Source: Blumeriella jaapii (lineage: Eukaryota > Ascomycota > Leotiomycetes > Helotiales > Drepanopezizaceae). From it: 64,000 nt of DNA. Below are positions 21,542 through 33,000 of this stretch, in pieces. The notes under the pieces are model-generated. The model did not search any database. It saw nothing but the letters and a program-made list of their open reading frames with translations, and was not told where the DNA came from. The translations under genes and the position numbers were made by a program. Within the stretch, counting starts at the first letter, position 1. Each line of letters starts with the position of its first letter. Where the stretch lies: the NCBI GenBank assembly GCA_009599575.1, contig VWND01000008.1, positions 1,426,001-1,490,000 on the forward strand. The letters are read 5' to 3'.

Positions 21542-23752
21542 TCACTCGTACCGCTTGAAAATGTCCTCCTCTGCTTTCGCAAACTCCCTCAGAATGGTCT
21601 CCCTCCTCCCTCCCCCCCTTACCAACATCTCACACGCAAACGGCCTGGGACACGTCAGGAATCCCTCACTGTACGCCGTCACGGGATCAACATCGACACT
21701 TCCGCTCTCCATCCTCTCGCCTCTCTCGTTCTTCCCGGGTAGAATTTCAAAGGCCCAGAGTAGCTTCGAGATGCCCAGGAACAAGTTCCGTTCGGCCAGA
21801 TGGATTCCAGGACACAGTCTCCGCCCCGCTCCGTACCCGTAATGATCCCGCTCTTCGGCATTAGCTGCAGTCGCAAGCTCGGAAGCGAGTTTGGTGACCC
21901 CGAGGTAGTGATCTGGGTCAAACACGTCGGGGCTGGGGAAGCGTTCAGGGTCACGATGCAGGCCCCAAGTGTTGAGGATGAGAGTCGTGCCGCGAGGAAG
22001 GAATTTGCCGTCAATCCACTCATCTTCGCGGGTCAGCGACATTCTCACCCTCATCCGTCGTCTTCTCAATGGGGGGAGGGTGGGATACCTTCAGCAAGAC
22101 AATGCGGGAATGCCAACGGCAGGATTGGCCTCCAGCGCATGGCCTCTTTCACTGTCGCAGCGATGTACGGCATCTTCCCGTAGTCCTCCCAGCTCGGGCT
22201 TCGGTCCTCGCCGACCACGCGATCAATCTCTGCGTGGGCTTTGTGCAAGACCTCGGGCCAGCGCGTCATGGCTTGGAGGAAGGAGAGGATCACAGACGAA
22301 CTTGTATCACTCCCTCCCTCCATCAAACCCCCGCCGAGGAAACACAGCTGTTGTCTCGTGAAGCCGTATCCTTTGCCGCTCTCATTTTCATCCAGGACGG
22401 CATCCATGAATGACTTTTTGTCTACATGCTTGGCCCGTCGTTCGATGACTCTGTCGAGGTATTCCTCGTACAACGCATGCATTTCCTTCTTCACTGACAG
22501 TGCTCGCGTCCTCCAATTGCCCAAGAAGCGTTCGGGGGCGTATTTCAACCATGGAAAAATGTCGATGGGCGGCGTGTTGCCCACTTCCATTATCTGGGAC
22601 CACTTTTCCATCAATTCGTAAAGCTTCACCATGTGAGGCGTGTCTGTCGATGACGTGCGGATGCCGTACGCTGCACACGTTATCAGTCCAGCTCGTTCTG
22701 TGCCTCTCTCTCTTCTCGCACTTCTTGCGGACGAGAAGGAGAAATGTCACTGGAATTCTCGAATACTGCAGGCTAAAGCAGATGTATCAAGCTCTTCTTT
22801 TGATCCACGAAAGCCTCTCCATGGACGTAGAAGAGCTTGAACACTACTAGCAGCCTTTCATACACTTCCTCATACGAAGAATCCAGTAACTAGTGCAGTT
22901 TATAGAAGGAACGGTGGGAGGGTTAATGAACAAAGCGCAAACGCAAAGCTTCATGTTCCGATGAGAAGCTGACGACTGTTGACTTGCTTCCAGTTTCAAA
23001 AGCTATAATCATGCAAGCACCAAGACGCTAACAATCTTCGCATTGTCTCCCCAAAAACACCTCCCTTTTTATGGGCTCAAGTATCGGAGGGGATGAGAGC
23101 GCCTACCTATGCTCATAACGATCGAGTTGCTGAACCTCTTCGGGTGCTCCATGTGCTTCTCTGGCTGCACCAAGAAGTCTCTGCACATCTGCACCGCCTC
23201 CGCATCCACCACTCGCGTATGGTTTCTGATGACCACACTCTCCATGAAACCCCCGTGTATGGCCTTTCTCACCGCGCGCGACAGTTTCCCGTAGTTCATG
23301 ATCAGCATGTGGGCCCCGTTGGAGACCAGGTCGTTGCCGATGTACAGGGGAGGCCGGTTGCTGCTGATGCTGGACTTCTTGTCGAGGAGTTGACGGACAA
23401 GCGCACGTGAGGTAATGATGACGGCCGTTCCGGGGCCGATCTTGAGGGTATAGATGCCGCCGTACTGTGATGCCCATTGTGTGAATCTGAGCAAGTACTG
23501 TGAGCGTGTTCTCAAGTCAAGGAAAGGGGACCGCAACTTGAGATATGAGTTCTTGCGAGGGATGTCAAGAATGTTTCCTAGGAAAGGAAGAGTTGGGGGG
23601 CCTAAGTTTTGTAAGCGTGTATTTGAATCGGATTTTAGATGCTGAGGGTAAAGGATACCATCTGGCATGTCAGATCTTCTGTGACCGACTGTGATGCACG
23701 TGTAAACAAAGCCGACCATGACAGCCAGAGCGAGAACATGCAGATGATCCAT
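21542..23752 (-). CDS. Cytochrome P450 monooxygenase, three exons
   Basis: A heme-thiolate monooxygenase, ER-anchored by an N-terminal helix (HVLALAVMVGFVYTCITVG). Exons 23107-23752, 22089-22670 and 21542-22023 give 569 residues. Motifs: PPTLPFLGNILDIP (proline hinge), GGLMEGGSDTSSS (I-helix oxygen-activation site), KEAMRW (ExxR), DPERFPSPDVFDPDHYL (PERF region) and YGAGRRLCPGIHLAERN with the heme-ligand cysteine. The second intron is a normal 65 nt. The first (22671-23106) is 436 nt, far longer than any other intron here, yet splicing it joins SNSIVMSI to AYGIRTSSTDTPHMV exactly as in the family. The start at 23752 is the first ATG of the frame. The substrate is unknown. The Ayg1-like gene lies 1.7 kb away, divergently oriented. 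Confidence 0.9.
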
Positions 23753-25449
23753 CTTCACTTGATGAAAATTGTAACGAGCCAGGAAGAAACAGATCAAAGG
23801 CTTGTACTTATAAATCGCGGATCCTACTCAGCCCTAAAGGAGCAACCAACAAGTTTGTGAGAGGGGGGAGAGGAGGACAGAACGTGTAGCTTGTACAACA
23901 AGCAAGGTCAGCGGACGGGATGGTCTCGAGATACACAAATCCCACGATAACCTGACGATTACGAACATGCTTTTTAGAGGAGGATGAGTGGAATTTCATT
24001 ATAACTATTTGTTACAGATCAAGAAGCTGCTACAATAAACAAACAACGGCGAACACTGATATTTCTGTTCCAACGTTGCACGAAGGCCTGACTCCTTTCT
24101 GCAAGAATGTTGCAGGCCACTCCGGACCTACTACCTATCATCAGCAGCAACCATTCACCCGAGGACAGCGTAGCTTATCCCAGATACGAAAGCTCCCCGA
24201 CCCAGCTACCATCCGGTCCAGTCTAGGCGTCTTATCGTTCACCAGGTTCTGTTCTAGCCCGTACCCACGGTAGTATACTATGTCCTCGGTTCATGTTACT
24301 AGACTGAAGCCTAGTCAAGGAGGAATTGATATGCTTTCTCAAGGTCCTTGTGTGTATCATATACGCGGACTACACGCTTGAGGTTGATCTCCCGCTCTAA
24401 AGCCGATAAGGATAGACTGGTGGATTCGATGGCCCTCTATGCTTTTTTTTCTGGATTAAATGATGGTTTTAAAGAAATCGGAAACCTGGGATTTCATAGG
24501 TACGGAATACGATGCGGCGAATAACGGACATGGACTCGGGACATGCTCCTCCGATTGGCAGGGAGCTAGCTGGCTGCGGAGTAAGAAAATCGATGTATCC
24601 CCCCCTAGCACTGGAATCCAGGAAGCTGCAGTTACGATGATGCTATTTTCTCTTCAGGTCATTCGTATGTAGTCCTTTATCGCGAAGCTGATTGGGCATG
24701 AACACCGACATATCAGTCGACTACACTAGTCACCCAGTGGCTCGAGGAAAGGCTAGGGTAACGGAAATCCCCAAGTGCGGTCAGAGTTACCAGTTCGGTT
24801 GAAAGGTAAAGCAAGTAGAGTGGACTTGAACGAATCGAGTGGTAGGTAAAAGAATATTATGTTGTTTGAAAAACCTCGAGCCGGAGATAAATAGAAAGGT
24901 TGCTGTCCGGCGGAGGACTGGTTTAAAGCTTTATGCTCGGCCATCTTCGACGTGAAGCACACGTTTTAAACTTCCGCGACATAAAGAAAAATAATCTCTC
25001 TAACATTCCTATCTTGCACAACAACATTACTTATTAATCGGTGCCCCAGAAGTCTTGCCTTGAATGAAATACACCCCTGGCCACAAATGGCCACATTAAC
25101 CACCCCCTCCCCCCCCCCCCCCCCCCCCCCCCCCCCTTTATTAATCGAACAGTCTGCATTACACCTGGGGATGTTTGGAATAGACGCGAACACATACGTT
25201 GCCAAAAAAAAAAAAAAAGACAGCATCGAAACATTCATCGCGTCATGTTTCGGGCCATCTCCCGCAAGTACAGAGAAGCGTTGTCGCCAGGTTGGGGAAG
25301 TCCGAAACTCTCACAGCCAGTCGAAGATCAACTCTCGAACCCGTCCGGACCCGGACACACAGCATGTCCGTAGACTCGTAGTGAAATACCAAAGCTGCGC
25401 TCACGGCTCTATCCGCAAGCTAGATCATTGTTGCGAATCTGTCCAAAAA
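23753..25449. other. Divergent intergenic region between P450 and hydrolase genes
   Basis: A 1.7-kb region between divergently transcribed genes, with no supported gene. It contains a run of about 36 C (about 25099-25136) immediately followed by AT-rich sequence, and an A run at 25203-25218. Confidence 0.5.
25099..25136. repeat. Poly-C homopolymer tract
   Basis: An almost uninterrupted run of C after CCTCC. Frames that cross it encode poly-Pro or poly-Gly artefacts. Confidence 0.9.
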
Positions 25450-27033
25450 ATGAACGCCTGCCCAATCGAAGATACGAGCCCCCAGAACGGCCATGCGCAG
25501 GGGAATGGATGCTCGCCGATCGAGGGGTCGAAACCAGAAGCAGCAGCAGACCGGAAGAGCAAATCCAGAAGTTGGAGATTGGGCGACGCGTACGAGAAGA
25601 GAATGGCACACCACGATGGCATGAAGCAGCTCTGGGAGACCAAATGGCGAGTTCCTGTAAGCGAGCTGTGTTGACACTAGGTGCTCAGTGCTCCCATGTA
25701 TTGACCATGCAGTGCTCGCTAGGTGTATACCCCTTCCACGATGGAAAGAAAGAGGATTTCGAGCCCGTGTTTTCGAAGCTGATCAAGGTACGTACAAAGC
25801 TCCTCCGCCCGGCCAGGATGCAAGCATAGCACGGCTGACGATCTCAGGACCACACCAACGACGGCACCAGCATCGAGTACACGAGATCTTTCTTCCCGAC
25901 CGCGGCCCGGCTCACGAAGCAAGGCGACGAAGAGAACGACCCCAGTGAAGCCAGCGCTCTCTACCTCCGCGCGGCGTGTCTCTACCGCATCGCGCGCTTC
26001 CCCTACGTCGGGTCCTGGCCCGGCGTGAACGACGCGGCGAAATGGGAAGCTTGGATCTTGCAGAAAGACGTCTACATGAAAGCGGCGTCCAAGTGGGAGC
26101 ACCCCATGACCGAAGTACGGATCCCTTTCGCCCACCGGGCCGGCAGGGACAGAGAGGACATCCCGACCTATGTGCGCTTTCCCGCCGCCGCGCGGGGGGG
26201 CAAGGTGCCGGCAATCATCTTGATGACCGGCCTGGATGGCTACAGGCCCGACAACACGACCCGAAGCGACGAGTTCCTCGCGCGTGGGTGGGCATCGGTC
26301 ATTGTCGAGATCCCTGGCACGGCCGACTGTCCGGCCGATCCTTCGAATCCGACGGGGAGCGAGAGGTTGTGGAGCAGTGTTTTGGATTGGATGGAGCTTG
26401 ACGGGAGAATCGAGATGGACAAGGTCATCGTTTGGGGGTTGAGTTCGGGCGGGTATCACGCCGTGCGAGTCGCCCACACGCACCGGGAGCGCTTGAGAGG
26501 CGTCGTTGCTCAAGGCGCTGGGGTGCATGAATTCTTCGACCCGGACTGGATCGAGAAGGCGGATGGGCATGAGTATCCTTTCCAGTGAGCGGTACGGAAC
26601 CACTCTGGCTTCTGAATACTGATGGGGTGTAGGTTGAGTCCGGCGATGGCTCTGAAGCATGGGTATCGGACCGTTGGAGACTATAGAGACAACGTTCAGA
26701 AGAAGTTTTCGCTCCTAGAGGCAGGCATCTTGGACCAGCCGTCGACGAGACTACTACTGATCAATGTGAGTTTCCCTTAAAGCCGACGGCCGCGGTGACT
26801 CGCCTGACGGCATAAGGGGACACACGACGGCTTGATGCCGATTGAGGATTCACTGCTTCTGCTTGAGCACGGCACTCCGAAAGAGGCGCGGTAAGAGAAT
26901 TCCAGTTCGGTCCTCGAAGATCGAAGAGCCCAACGTTGACGCTCTCAGGTTTTTTGATAAGGCGCTTCATATGGGATATCCACAGGCCAACTCTGCTGTG
27001 TATCCGTGGATGGAATCCGTCATGGCAGGATAG
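25450..27033 (+). CDS. ayg1: Ayg1-like alpha/beta hydrolase (pigment-type), six exons
   Basis: It resembles the yellowish-green (Ayg1) hydrolases, which in Aspergillus shorten a heptaketide naphthopyrone to the DHN-melanin precursor tetrahydroxynaphthalene. Exons 25450-25656, 25713-25787, 25848-26584, 26633-26765, 26817-26890 and 26949-27033 give 436 residues; the introns are 48-60 nt with GT-AG ends. Family blocks include LWETKWRVP, VYPFHDGKKEDFEPVFSKL, DGTSIEYTRSFFPTAARLTK, ALYLRAACLYRIARFP and HEYPF-LSPAMALKHGY. The catalytic triad is visible: Ser in GLSSGGYHA, Asp in GTHDGLMPIED, His in ALHMGYPQ. The first about 55 residues are an extra Ser/Glu-rich extension compared with Ayg1 itself. 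No polyketide synthase or other melanin gene is in the window, so involvement in melanin is by family only. Confidence 0.85.
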
Positions 27034-27466
27034 GGATGAGCAGATGAGAGTAAAGCCAGGACAAAGATGATCGAGGCGCTGACAGACCTACTGAGCGTTC
27101 ATGCGTATAGTATGTCCTAGAGCCTAGTGCAACTCCAAACAAACCAAAATCTCGCTGCTGGCATGTAGGCCATCCGTGCTGAAAATCCATGCCGGTGTCC
27201 TGATGACAATTCTCGACCCGTCTCCGGGAAAAGACCCTGTCAGCAAAACACTACACAGACTTCCGGGTTGATACTTTGAAGCGATTGTAAACGTCAGGCG
27301 AGCAAGAACACGTCTGTGGCCATCGTCGAGCATGCACTTGTCGAATGTCACACCGCACCTAACCCAATGGCGATCGGTCTTAACGTAGAACGTAGTACGA
27401 TTGAAACCGTAGGTAAAAGACCGGTTGACGTCAAGAAGCACCGCTCTGGGTAGCAGAGCGAGTTAG
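27034..27466. other. Intergenic region
   Basis: 3' flank of the hydrolase gene; no coding signal is seen. Confidence 0.4.
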
Positions 27467-27982
27467 ATGCAGAAGAAAGAATCGCGCCCTTCGAGCAGGC
27501 CCACGCGATCTTGGTACTCGCATGGACCGGAGGAGAAAGAGAACTCTGCGATTCGGAATGCCATGGACCGTCCGGATGAGGTTCGCCGTGGTTCACTGGC
27601 GCGAAGCCCCTACGCGGCTATGCCCTTGCACCACTCGGATCGAAGAGACTCTACTTCGAGTAGGGAAGCATCTGTCGAAGCCAACAAGATCCACGACTCT
27701 CACACCACATCACCACGCGACGTGAAGCACGGAGACCGGCCGGGCAGACTTCAGCCCAGCGACGTGCTTCCCCGACCCGGACTCGAGCGTCCAAGTCCCA
27801 GACCGTCCAGTCACCTCGATCGCGAGCCAGCGGTCGCAGAGCAGGAGATTGTGGTGTCCACACCACACTTGGGGTGTTCTCCGCCGGTGCCATCTCCCGT
27901 GCTCCCCAGGTTCTCTCCGGAAGACTGGCCGCCGGCCCCCCGCGTGACGGCCTTGACCATGGACAGCACTCCGTGGCTCTGA
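27467..27982 (+). CDS. Possible disordered Ser/Pro/Arg-rich protein
   Basis: An ATG-initiated frame of 171 residues without introns, rich in Ser, Pro, Arg and Asp (SSREASVEANKIHDSH, LPRPGLERPSPRPSSHLD). There is no domain, signal peptide or membrane segment. The composition fits a disordered fungal protein, but GC-rich DNA easily keeps such frames open, and overlapping minus-strand frames are open too. I rate it as barely supported. Confidence 0.25.
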   Translation: MQKKESRPSSRPTRSWYSHGPEEKENSAIRNAMDRPDEVRRGSLARSPYAAMPLHHSDRRDSTSSREASVEANKIHDSHTTSPRDVKHGDRPGRLQPSDVLPRPGLERPSPRPSSHLDREPAVAEQEIVVSTPHLGCSPPVPSPVLPRFSPEDWPPAPRVTALTMDSTPWL

Positions 27983-28168
27983 GCACGACCTCCCCGGGCC
28001 AGGTCGCTCCTCCGAGGACAGGACATTAACAGCATCCATTAGAATCAGCGGTACATACAGCGCGCCCCCGGGATCCGTATCCAACGAGCGTGGATCACCG
28101 CGCCCCGAGACCTCCAGACACACGCCCCGTCCTCCGCGCACCTCCGTGTTGAGGCCGGCCGCCATCGA

Positions 28169-28795
28169 TCACTTCTGTGGGGCGTCCCCGTCTTCCCTCT
28201 TGTCAGCGCTCGGTCTCGGTCGTCCCTCAACAAGGACATATTCGGAGTCGGATTCACCTTCGCTGGGGCCCGGGGTGGGAGGCATGTTTCCGCCCGTCGG
28301 GAAGGTCTTGACGGACTGTCGGGGGCCGGTCGAGCGGGCGCGGGCGTGCATCGCCCGCGTCGGCCACGGGCGCGCGCGGTCGGGGGCTCGATTGTCGCGA
28401 CAGCTGTCGGTGGGGGGAGCCCGTGGCGGCCTGCTTGAGGCGCTCTTCCGTCGCCCTCAGACGCGCCTCGAGGGCTTCGAGTTCGGAGGTCTGCGTCGAC
28501 ACGAATCTCTTCCTGCGCGGAGGCTCGGGTTAGGATGCGGCGCGCGCTTCATGCGTGGGAGGGAGAGCGGCGCACTTCTCTGAGACGACGGCATCGAGGT
28601 CGGCCACGTTGTTGTCCATCTTGAAGATGTCGTTGAGAGCCAGGGAGAAGGACTGGGCCATCGTTCTGCGGGCGGCCGGTTAGGATGATTCGATGATGCT
28701 CGGCGCGACTGACGGGGAGGGGGGGGGAAGCGCTCGACTCACGATGTCGGTCTCCCGCTGGGCTTCCACTCGCGGTCCATCTCGTCGTCGGACAT
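28169..28795 (-). CDS. Small conserved-looking coiled-coil protein, four exons
   Basis: The start at ATG 28795 (MSDDEMDREWKPSGRPTS) with exons 28743-28795, 28576-28665, 28368-28512 and 28169-28315 gives 144 residues. The introns are 77, 63 and 52 nt. The middle encodes MAQSFSLALNDIFKMDNN followed by a heptad-like helix (SELEALEARLRATEERLKQ, residues about 56-74). The C-terminal third is Pro/Ser/acidic (GGNMPPTPGPSEGESDSEYV). The first two introns have good sites (GTGAGT, and GTGCGC with a CTAAC branch). The third (GTGGCC ... GACAG) is weaker but restores the frame exactly. No function is assigned. A long purine-rich (plus-strand) block lies directly upstream. Confidence 0.6.
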
Positions 28796-28814
28796 GATGA
28801 AGGATAGGGATTGG

Positions 28815-28985
28815 GAGGGGGGGGGGGGAGGAGAGGGAGGCGGAGGAGGACGAGGAGGACGAGGAGAAGAAGGAGAAGGAGGAGAAGGCGGAGGGGATGG
28901 AAGTAGAAGAATGAGGAGAAGAAGGAGAAGAAGGAGAAGAAGAAGAATACTAATAAGGAAATAAAGAAGAAGAAGAGAAGAAGTT
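28815..28985. repeat. GGA/GAA purine-rich low-complexity tract
   Basis: An almost pure purine strand (GGAGGA, AGAAGA repeats) upstream of the coiled-coil gene. On the coding strand it is a C/T-rich leader. Confidence 0.85.
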
Positions 28986-30334
28986 TGTAGGATGTGAGAG
29001 GTTGAGCAGGTCGATAGATGGTGCAAATGGTACAGTAGAGGTACAGACAGTTCAGTTTATCTATCTATCGGCCCTGGGAGATTCTTGGCAGCAATGGGGG
29101 GGGGGGGGGGTGTGTGGCTCGATTAAAAGGGGTACGAGCAGCGGGCTAAAGCAGGTACAGTATACAGTACAGTACACAGTGCAGTGCAGTACGTACAGTA
29201 GCTACAGAAATGTAGGTACAGTACATACAGTAGGTACAAACAGTAGGTACAAAATTGTAGGTACAGTATGCGAAGTGCTGCTGTTCTCTCCCTTGCGGCG
29301 ACTTTTATTAAGGGAGAGCGTGGAATGTGCCGAAGAAGGGGTTGCTCAGGGGCATATTGGGGATACGAAGATGTGCGGGTCAAGAGTTGTTTTTATTGTA
29401 GTCTTGACCTCTATCACGGCCATCTCATGCCGAGAGCGGGGAGGGGAGGGGGAGGGTGAGGGGGGTGAGGGGGAGGGGGGGGGGGAGAGGAGGGGGAAAT
29501 CGACGAAGCCTGCAATTCTGGCGATAGCGACAACCACGGTAGAAACAGTCCATACATACATACATACATACATACATTTTACAGTACATACATTACAGTG
29601 ATGGGTTGATCGTGCTCCCTTGCGCCCATGGAGTGAGCTGATCAGGGAGTGGCAGGAGATCCATCTCGCCAAATAAAGGGGTCGGCTCGGCTGGCATCGT
29701 ACTGTAAACAACAAGCTGATACTGTACTGGAGAAGCGCATACTCTCTGTACAGTACCTACTGTACCGACTGAACCTACGGTACTGGACATACAGTAATCT
29801 ACCTACCCACAGTACGGTACAGTGACATGCGCAATATACAGGATGTACAGTACACAACACACCACGAATGGCCGTTTTCACCACGAATCCACTCACGCTC
29901 CAGATTCGGAGAACTTCAGACGTACACTGCTCGTGCTTCCCGCTCTCGCAGCAGTGGCATGTCGGCTCCAAGTCAGATACCCAACCCACGGCACCGTACC
30001 GTCCCGTGCTGTGTGCACAGCAGCAGGAAATACAGCGCTCTTGGGCAGCCCAATCTCTCCATCTGCTCGGCGCGGACGCAAGGTACGTGAAAATCACGTG
30101 ACAAATAAACACGTGATATGTCGATGTTTGTACAGTACTGCATGCATGAAGTCATGTGATCAACCTGGCCAAGACGCTCCTTCCGCAAAGGACTTGCTTT
30201 GCACGTCAGTGACCGCAAGCTGGGAGGCGCTACCTCGATCATTCTGTCTACGAGCGGCCTGTACTGTGTTTAAAAGCAAGTCATCCCCCCAGTTTCTCGA
30301 GTCTTCTTCGACTTCCATTTGTTTTCGTCAACAC
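28986..30334. other. Intergenic region with dense TACAGTA/GTACTGTA words
   Basis: No gene is supported. GTACAGTAC-like words and their reverse complements cluster at about 29150-29272 and 29720-29835. A run of G is at 29097-29110, a GGGGAGGG-rich stretch at 29439-29500 and an ACATACAT repeat at 29550-29580. Confidence 0.6.
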
Positions 30335-30560
30335 CATCAACACCATCAACATCAACACCATCATCACCACCATCACCATCAACACCATCATCACCATCAA
30401 CACCATCACCACCATCACCACCATCACCACCACTATCACCACCATCACCATCAACACCATCAACACCATCACCACCATCACCACCATCACCACCATCAAC
30501 ACTATTATTACCACCATCACCATCAACCCTACCACCATCATCAACACCACTATCAACCCC
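30335..30560. repeat. CACCAT/CAACAC-type microsatellite
   Basis: About 225 bases of CACCATCACCATCAACACC-like trinucleotide repeats. Frames through it give poly-His or poly-Pro/Ser artefacts. Confidence 0.95.
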
Positions 30561-30589
30561 ACCTTCCCACCATCACCACCACCATCAAC

Positions 30590-30886
30590 ATGGCCCTCGA
30601 TTTCTCTTCTTTCGGCTTTCGGCTCCCGGTCCCGGTGATACTCCTTGCGAGCGTCGTAGGCGCTCTCTCGGCTCTTTGGCAAGTCCTGCTTAGTCGTCCT
30701 TTTTGGCACACTCAAAACAAACCGCATAGATTCCCGCTAATCAATGTAATAGCAGCGCGGAGCCAACGCTCGTCACGAACGTCGACCGCTTTCACTATTA
30801 GCATCAAGGGTACATCCCCGATCTTGAGAACCAACTTGACTCATTCTTCTGGCGACCCACGCAAGGAGCGAATGCAAGGCCTTTGA
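30590..30886 (+). pseudogene. Probable truncated P450 N-terminus
   Basis: The ATG at 30590 starts a hydrophobic anchor (LPVPVILLASVVGALSALW) followed by NKPHRFPLIN. This resembles the membrane anchor and first conserved segment of fungal P450s. From about residue 52 the frame becomes unremarkable and stops at 98 residues; no P450 core motifs follow within 5 kb. It is either a stub cut off by retroelement activity (remnants begin at 31.3 kb) or a short unrelated membrane protein. Confidence 0.3.
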
Positions 30887-31300
30887 CCCCTTCGTTCATT
30901 GCAAAGTACAATTGCCCCTCCTACACAGACATTCGACCAGCAACATAACACCAAAGACACGATAGAAAAACGAACAAAAGAGCTCATCAGAACCCTTCTG
31001 AAACCGTGTGGGTAAGCACCTGACTTACCCATGTGAAAAAGAAAGAACCAGCCAAACGCAACCTGGAGGGAAAGAGCTTCCCATTCAGAAACTTCAGAAA
31101 AGAAGGAACCTACAACACAAAAGTCATCACCTCAAACACCCGCGAAGATCCCGACTCTAAAAAGAAAAGAGAAGGACACGAGAAGACTGGTGTCAGCAAC
31201 ATCAACGCACTTGAAAGAAAGGTTGTTGATCACACGGAAGAAAAAGGACTCAACAGAAAAGAAGGACTCATCATCATCACACACATCATCTTTCCCGGTG

Positions 31301-33000
31301 TGATGGCCTGATGGCCTAAGGCTTTTTTAGAGCACGGACCACCTCACCCACAGCGTACTCATACCACCAGCAAGTTTTGTACGCTGTGAGCGGATCTGTT
31401 AAAGTTGTTGCTGACACCTCTGCAACTCTCTCGTCGTCCCAGATCGCGATTCCTGCAAACGGTGAGGAGGATTCCAGCTCTAATATGTATTCAACACCTC
31501 CAACTGCACAAAAGGCTGCCACAAACTTCTTATCTTGCTTTGAAACTCCTGCCAGCGTCATGATCATGTTAGGGTCCAGCATTTTTCGGATTTCTTCAAT
31601 CTTTTCTTTGCTAAGCAGTATGAATGGGTCAGCCACTTTTCTGAGCAATTGTTTATATCCACCATTTTTCCAGCGCTATACAGGATCCTCCATATTCATT
31701 CCATCGAATTGATTCAAGTCAACTTCGTCACAATCCTTTCCCGGGAAAATAATTCTCGATAAGGCGTCAGCGACCTGGTTTCGGCCTCCTTTGATATACT
31801 GGATCGAAACATTCAACGCTCGCATTTCTGCTTGTGATAGCCTAATGGCCTAAGGCCACTTTAGGGCACGGACCACCCCAACCTACAGCGTACTCTTTCC
31901 TTTCCCTTAGACTTAGTTCTAGAGAATACAAGCATCCCTCGAGGAGGAGTTTCAACGCTTCAACTCCTGGCGCTGATCTTGGGCCAGCGGTACAGCGCAT
32001 GGAAGTGCTGCTGAAGCTGGCGAGAGTGGAGAGGCAGGCTCTAACGGAGACAGTGGACAGAGCGGTGGCGTTGTAGTCGATGCTGCCTTTAGTTATGTGG
32101 TTAGGTCCTTAATCTGCCTGGGCGACAACTCTGTACAAAGGCTTTTTATTGCCTTGTCGGACTGCTCCTTCTCCGCTTTGCTGGCAAATGCATTGGGAAA
32201 TTGCTTGAGTCTGCCGGGTATCAGACATAACTCTTCGGAGGGTTTCTTCTGATAGTCGGTCTTTGTTGTTTTTGTAATTGGATCTTGCAAAGCCTGGTAT
32301 GGGTATGATAAGTGAAATGTTTTTCGATATTAGTCCTGATTATGTAAAATGATTTCCAAAGTTGGTCGATAAAAAAGCAGGCCTATTTCTCTATTCGTAT
32401 GCATTTTCTTTTATAAAATGCTACCGTCTTCGAATTTGACCTTACTCTGACTTCTGCTTAATTAAAGTTTTTAAAGCTAGTTCATCGTAAGAATTTGAAC
32501 ATGCAATCTTTCGTATTATTAAAAGTTCGTTTCAATAATCCTATCGTAATCCTTACTTTGTATGGGTTTTTGTGTGTAAGATTTTGGGTGTTAGTATTAA
32601 CTTTTCCATAAAATCTCCGAATGGTTTTTCGTAACGTAAGTTGATAGCGTGTTTTTCTTTTTCAATTTCGTTTTCGTGTTTTGGTACTTCTATAATATCC
32701 TTTTTCTTTTGGATTCGTTTGGTAATTGACTTAAAGTCTTCTTGATGAAACCTTTTCGCAAAAGCTCTTTTAGGTGTTTCGATTTTCTTTTTCGGATACC
32801 GATTTGACTTTCCTGGTTTTCGTATAACACTCGACTGCGAAACCAAAACTTGTACGAAGTCCTTGCGTTGGGTCATCAGTTAGAAAGAGATCACTATTCT
32901 CAGAAGTATGCATGTGTTTTTTAAAGAGGGCTCTAGAGAAAAAGAAGAACAGGACGTGGGTGGGCTGGTCCGTACACCAGAATGGCCTGAGGCCAAGATC
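31301..33000 (-). mobile_element. Retroelement remnant with inverted-looking termini
   Basis: Minus-strand coding remnants. Around 31741-31797 the reading GGRNQVADALSRIIFPG is the end of a Ty3-like RNase H domain. After one stop the frame continues to 31316 and ends ALKKP. The sequence TGATGGCCTGATGGCC at 31301 recurs at 31835 (TGATAGCCTAATGGCC plus about 100 matching bases). An approximate reverse complement lies near 32950-32996. The 32285-32890 segment (minus-strand Lys-rich frame, KKKIETPKRAFAKRFHQEDF) matches, in opposite orientation, the AT-rich sequence at 51760-52560. The internal order is disrupted, so it is at least two fragments. It is less RIP-altered than its relative. Confidence 0.6.

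Noticed and set aside
21542..27033. P450 plus Ayg1-like hydrolase as a melanin gene cluster
   Set aside because: No polyketide synthase, reductase or scytalone dehydratase lies within the window, so co-location of two genes is not enough.
28254..28502. Apparent frameshift in the coiled-coil gene
   Set aside because: A 52-nt GT-AG intron (28316-28367), phase 0, joins the two frames exactly, so no lesion is needed.
29822..30886. 354-codon frame with a long His-rich tract
   Set aside because: The middle is the CACCAT-type microsatellite. Only the last part, from the ATG at 30590, looks protein-like.
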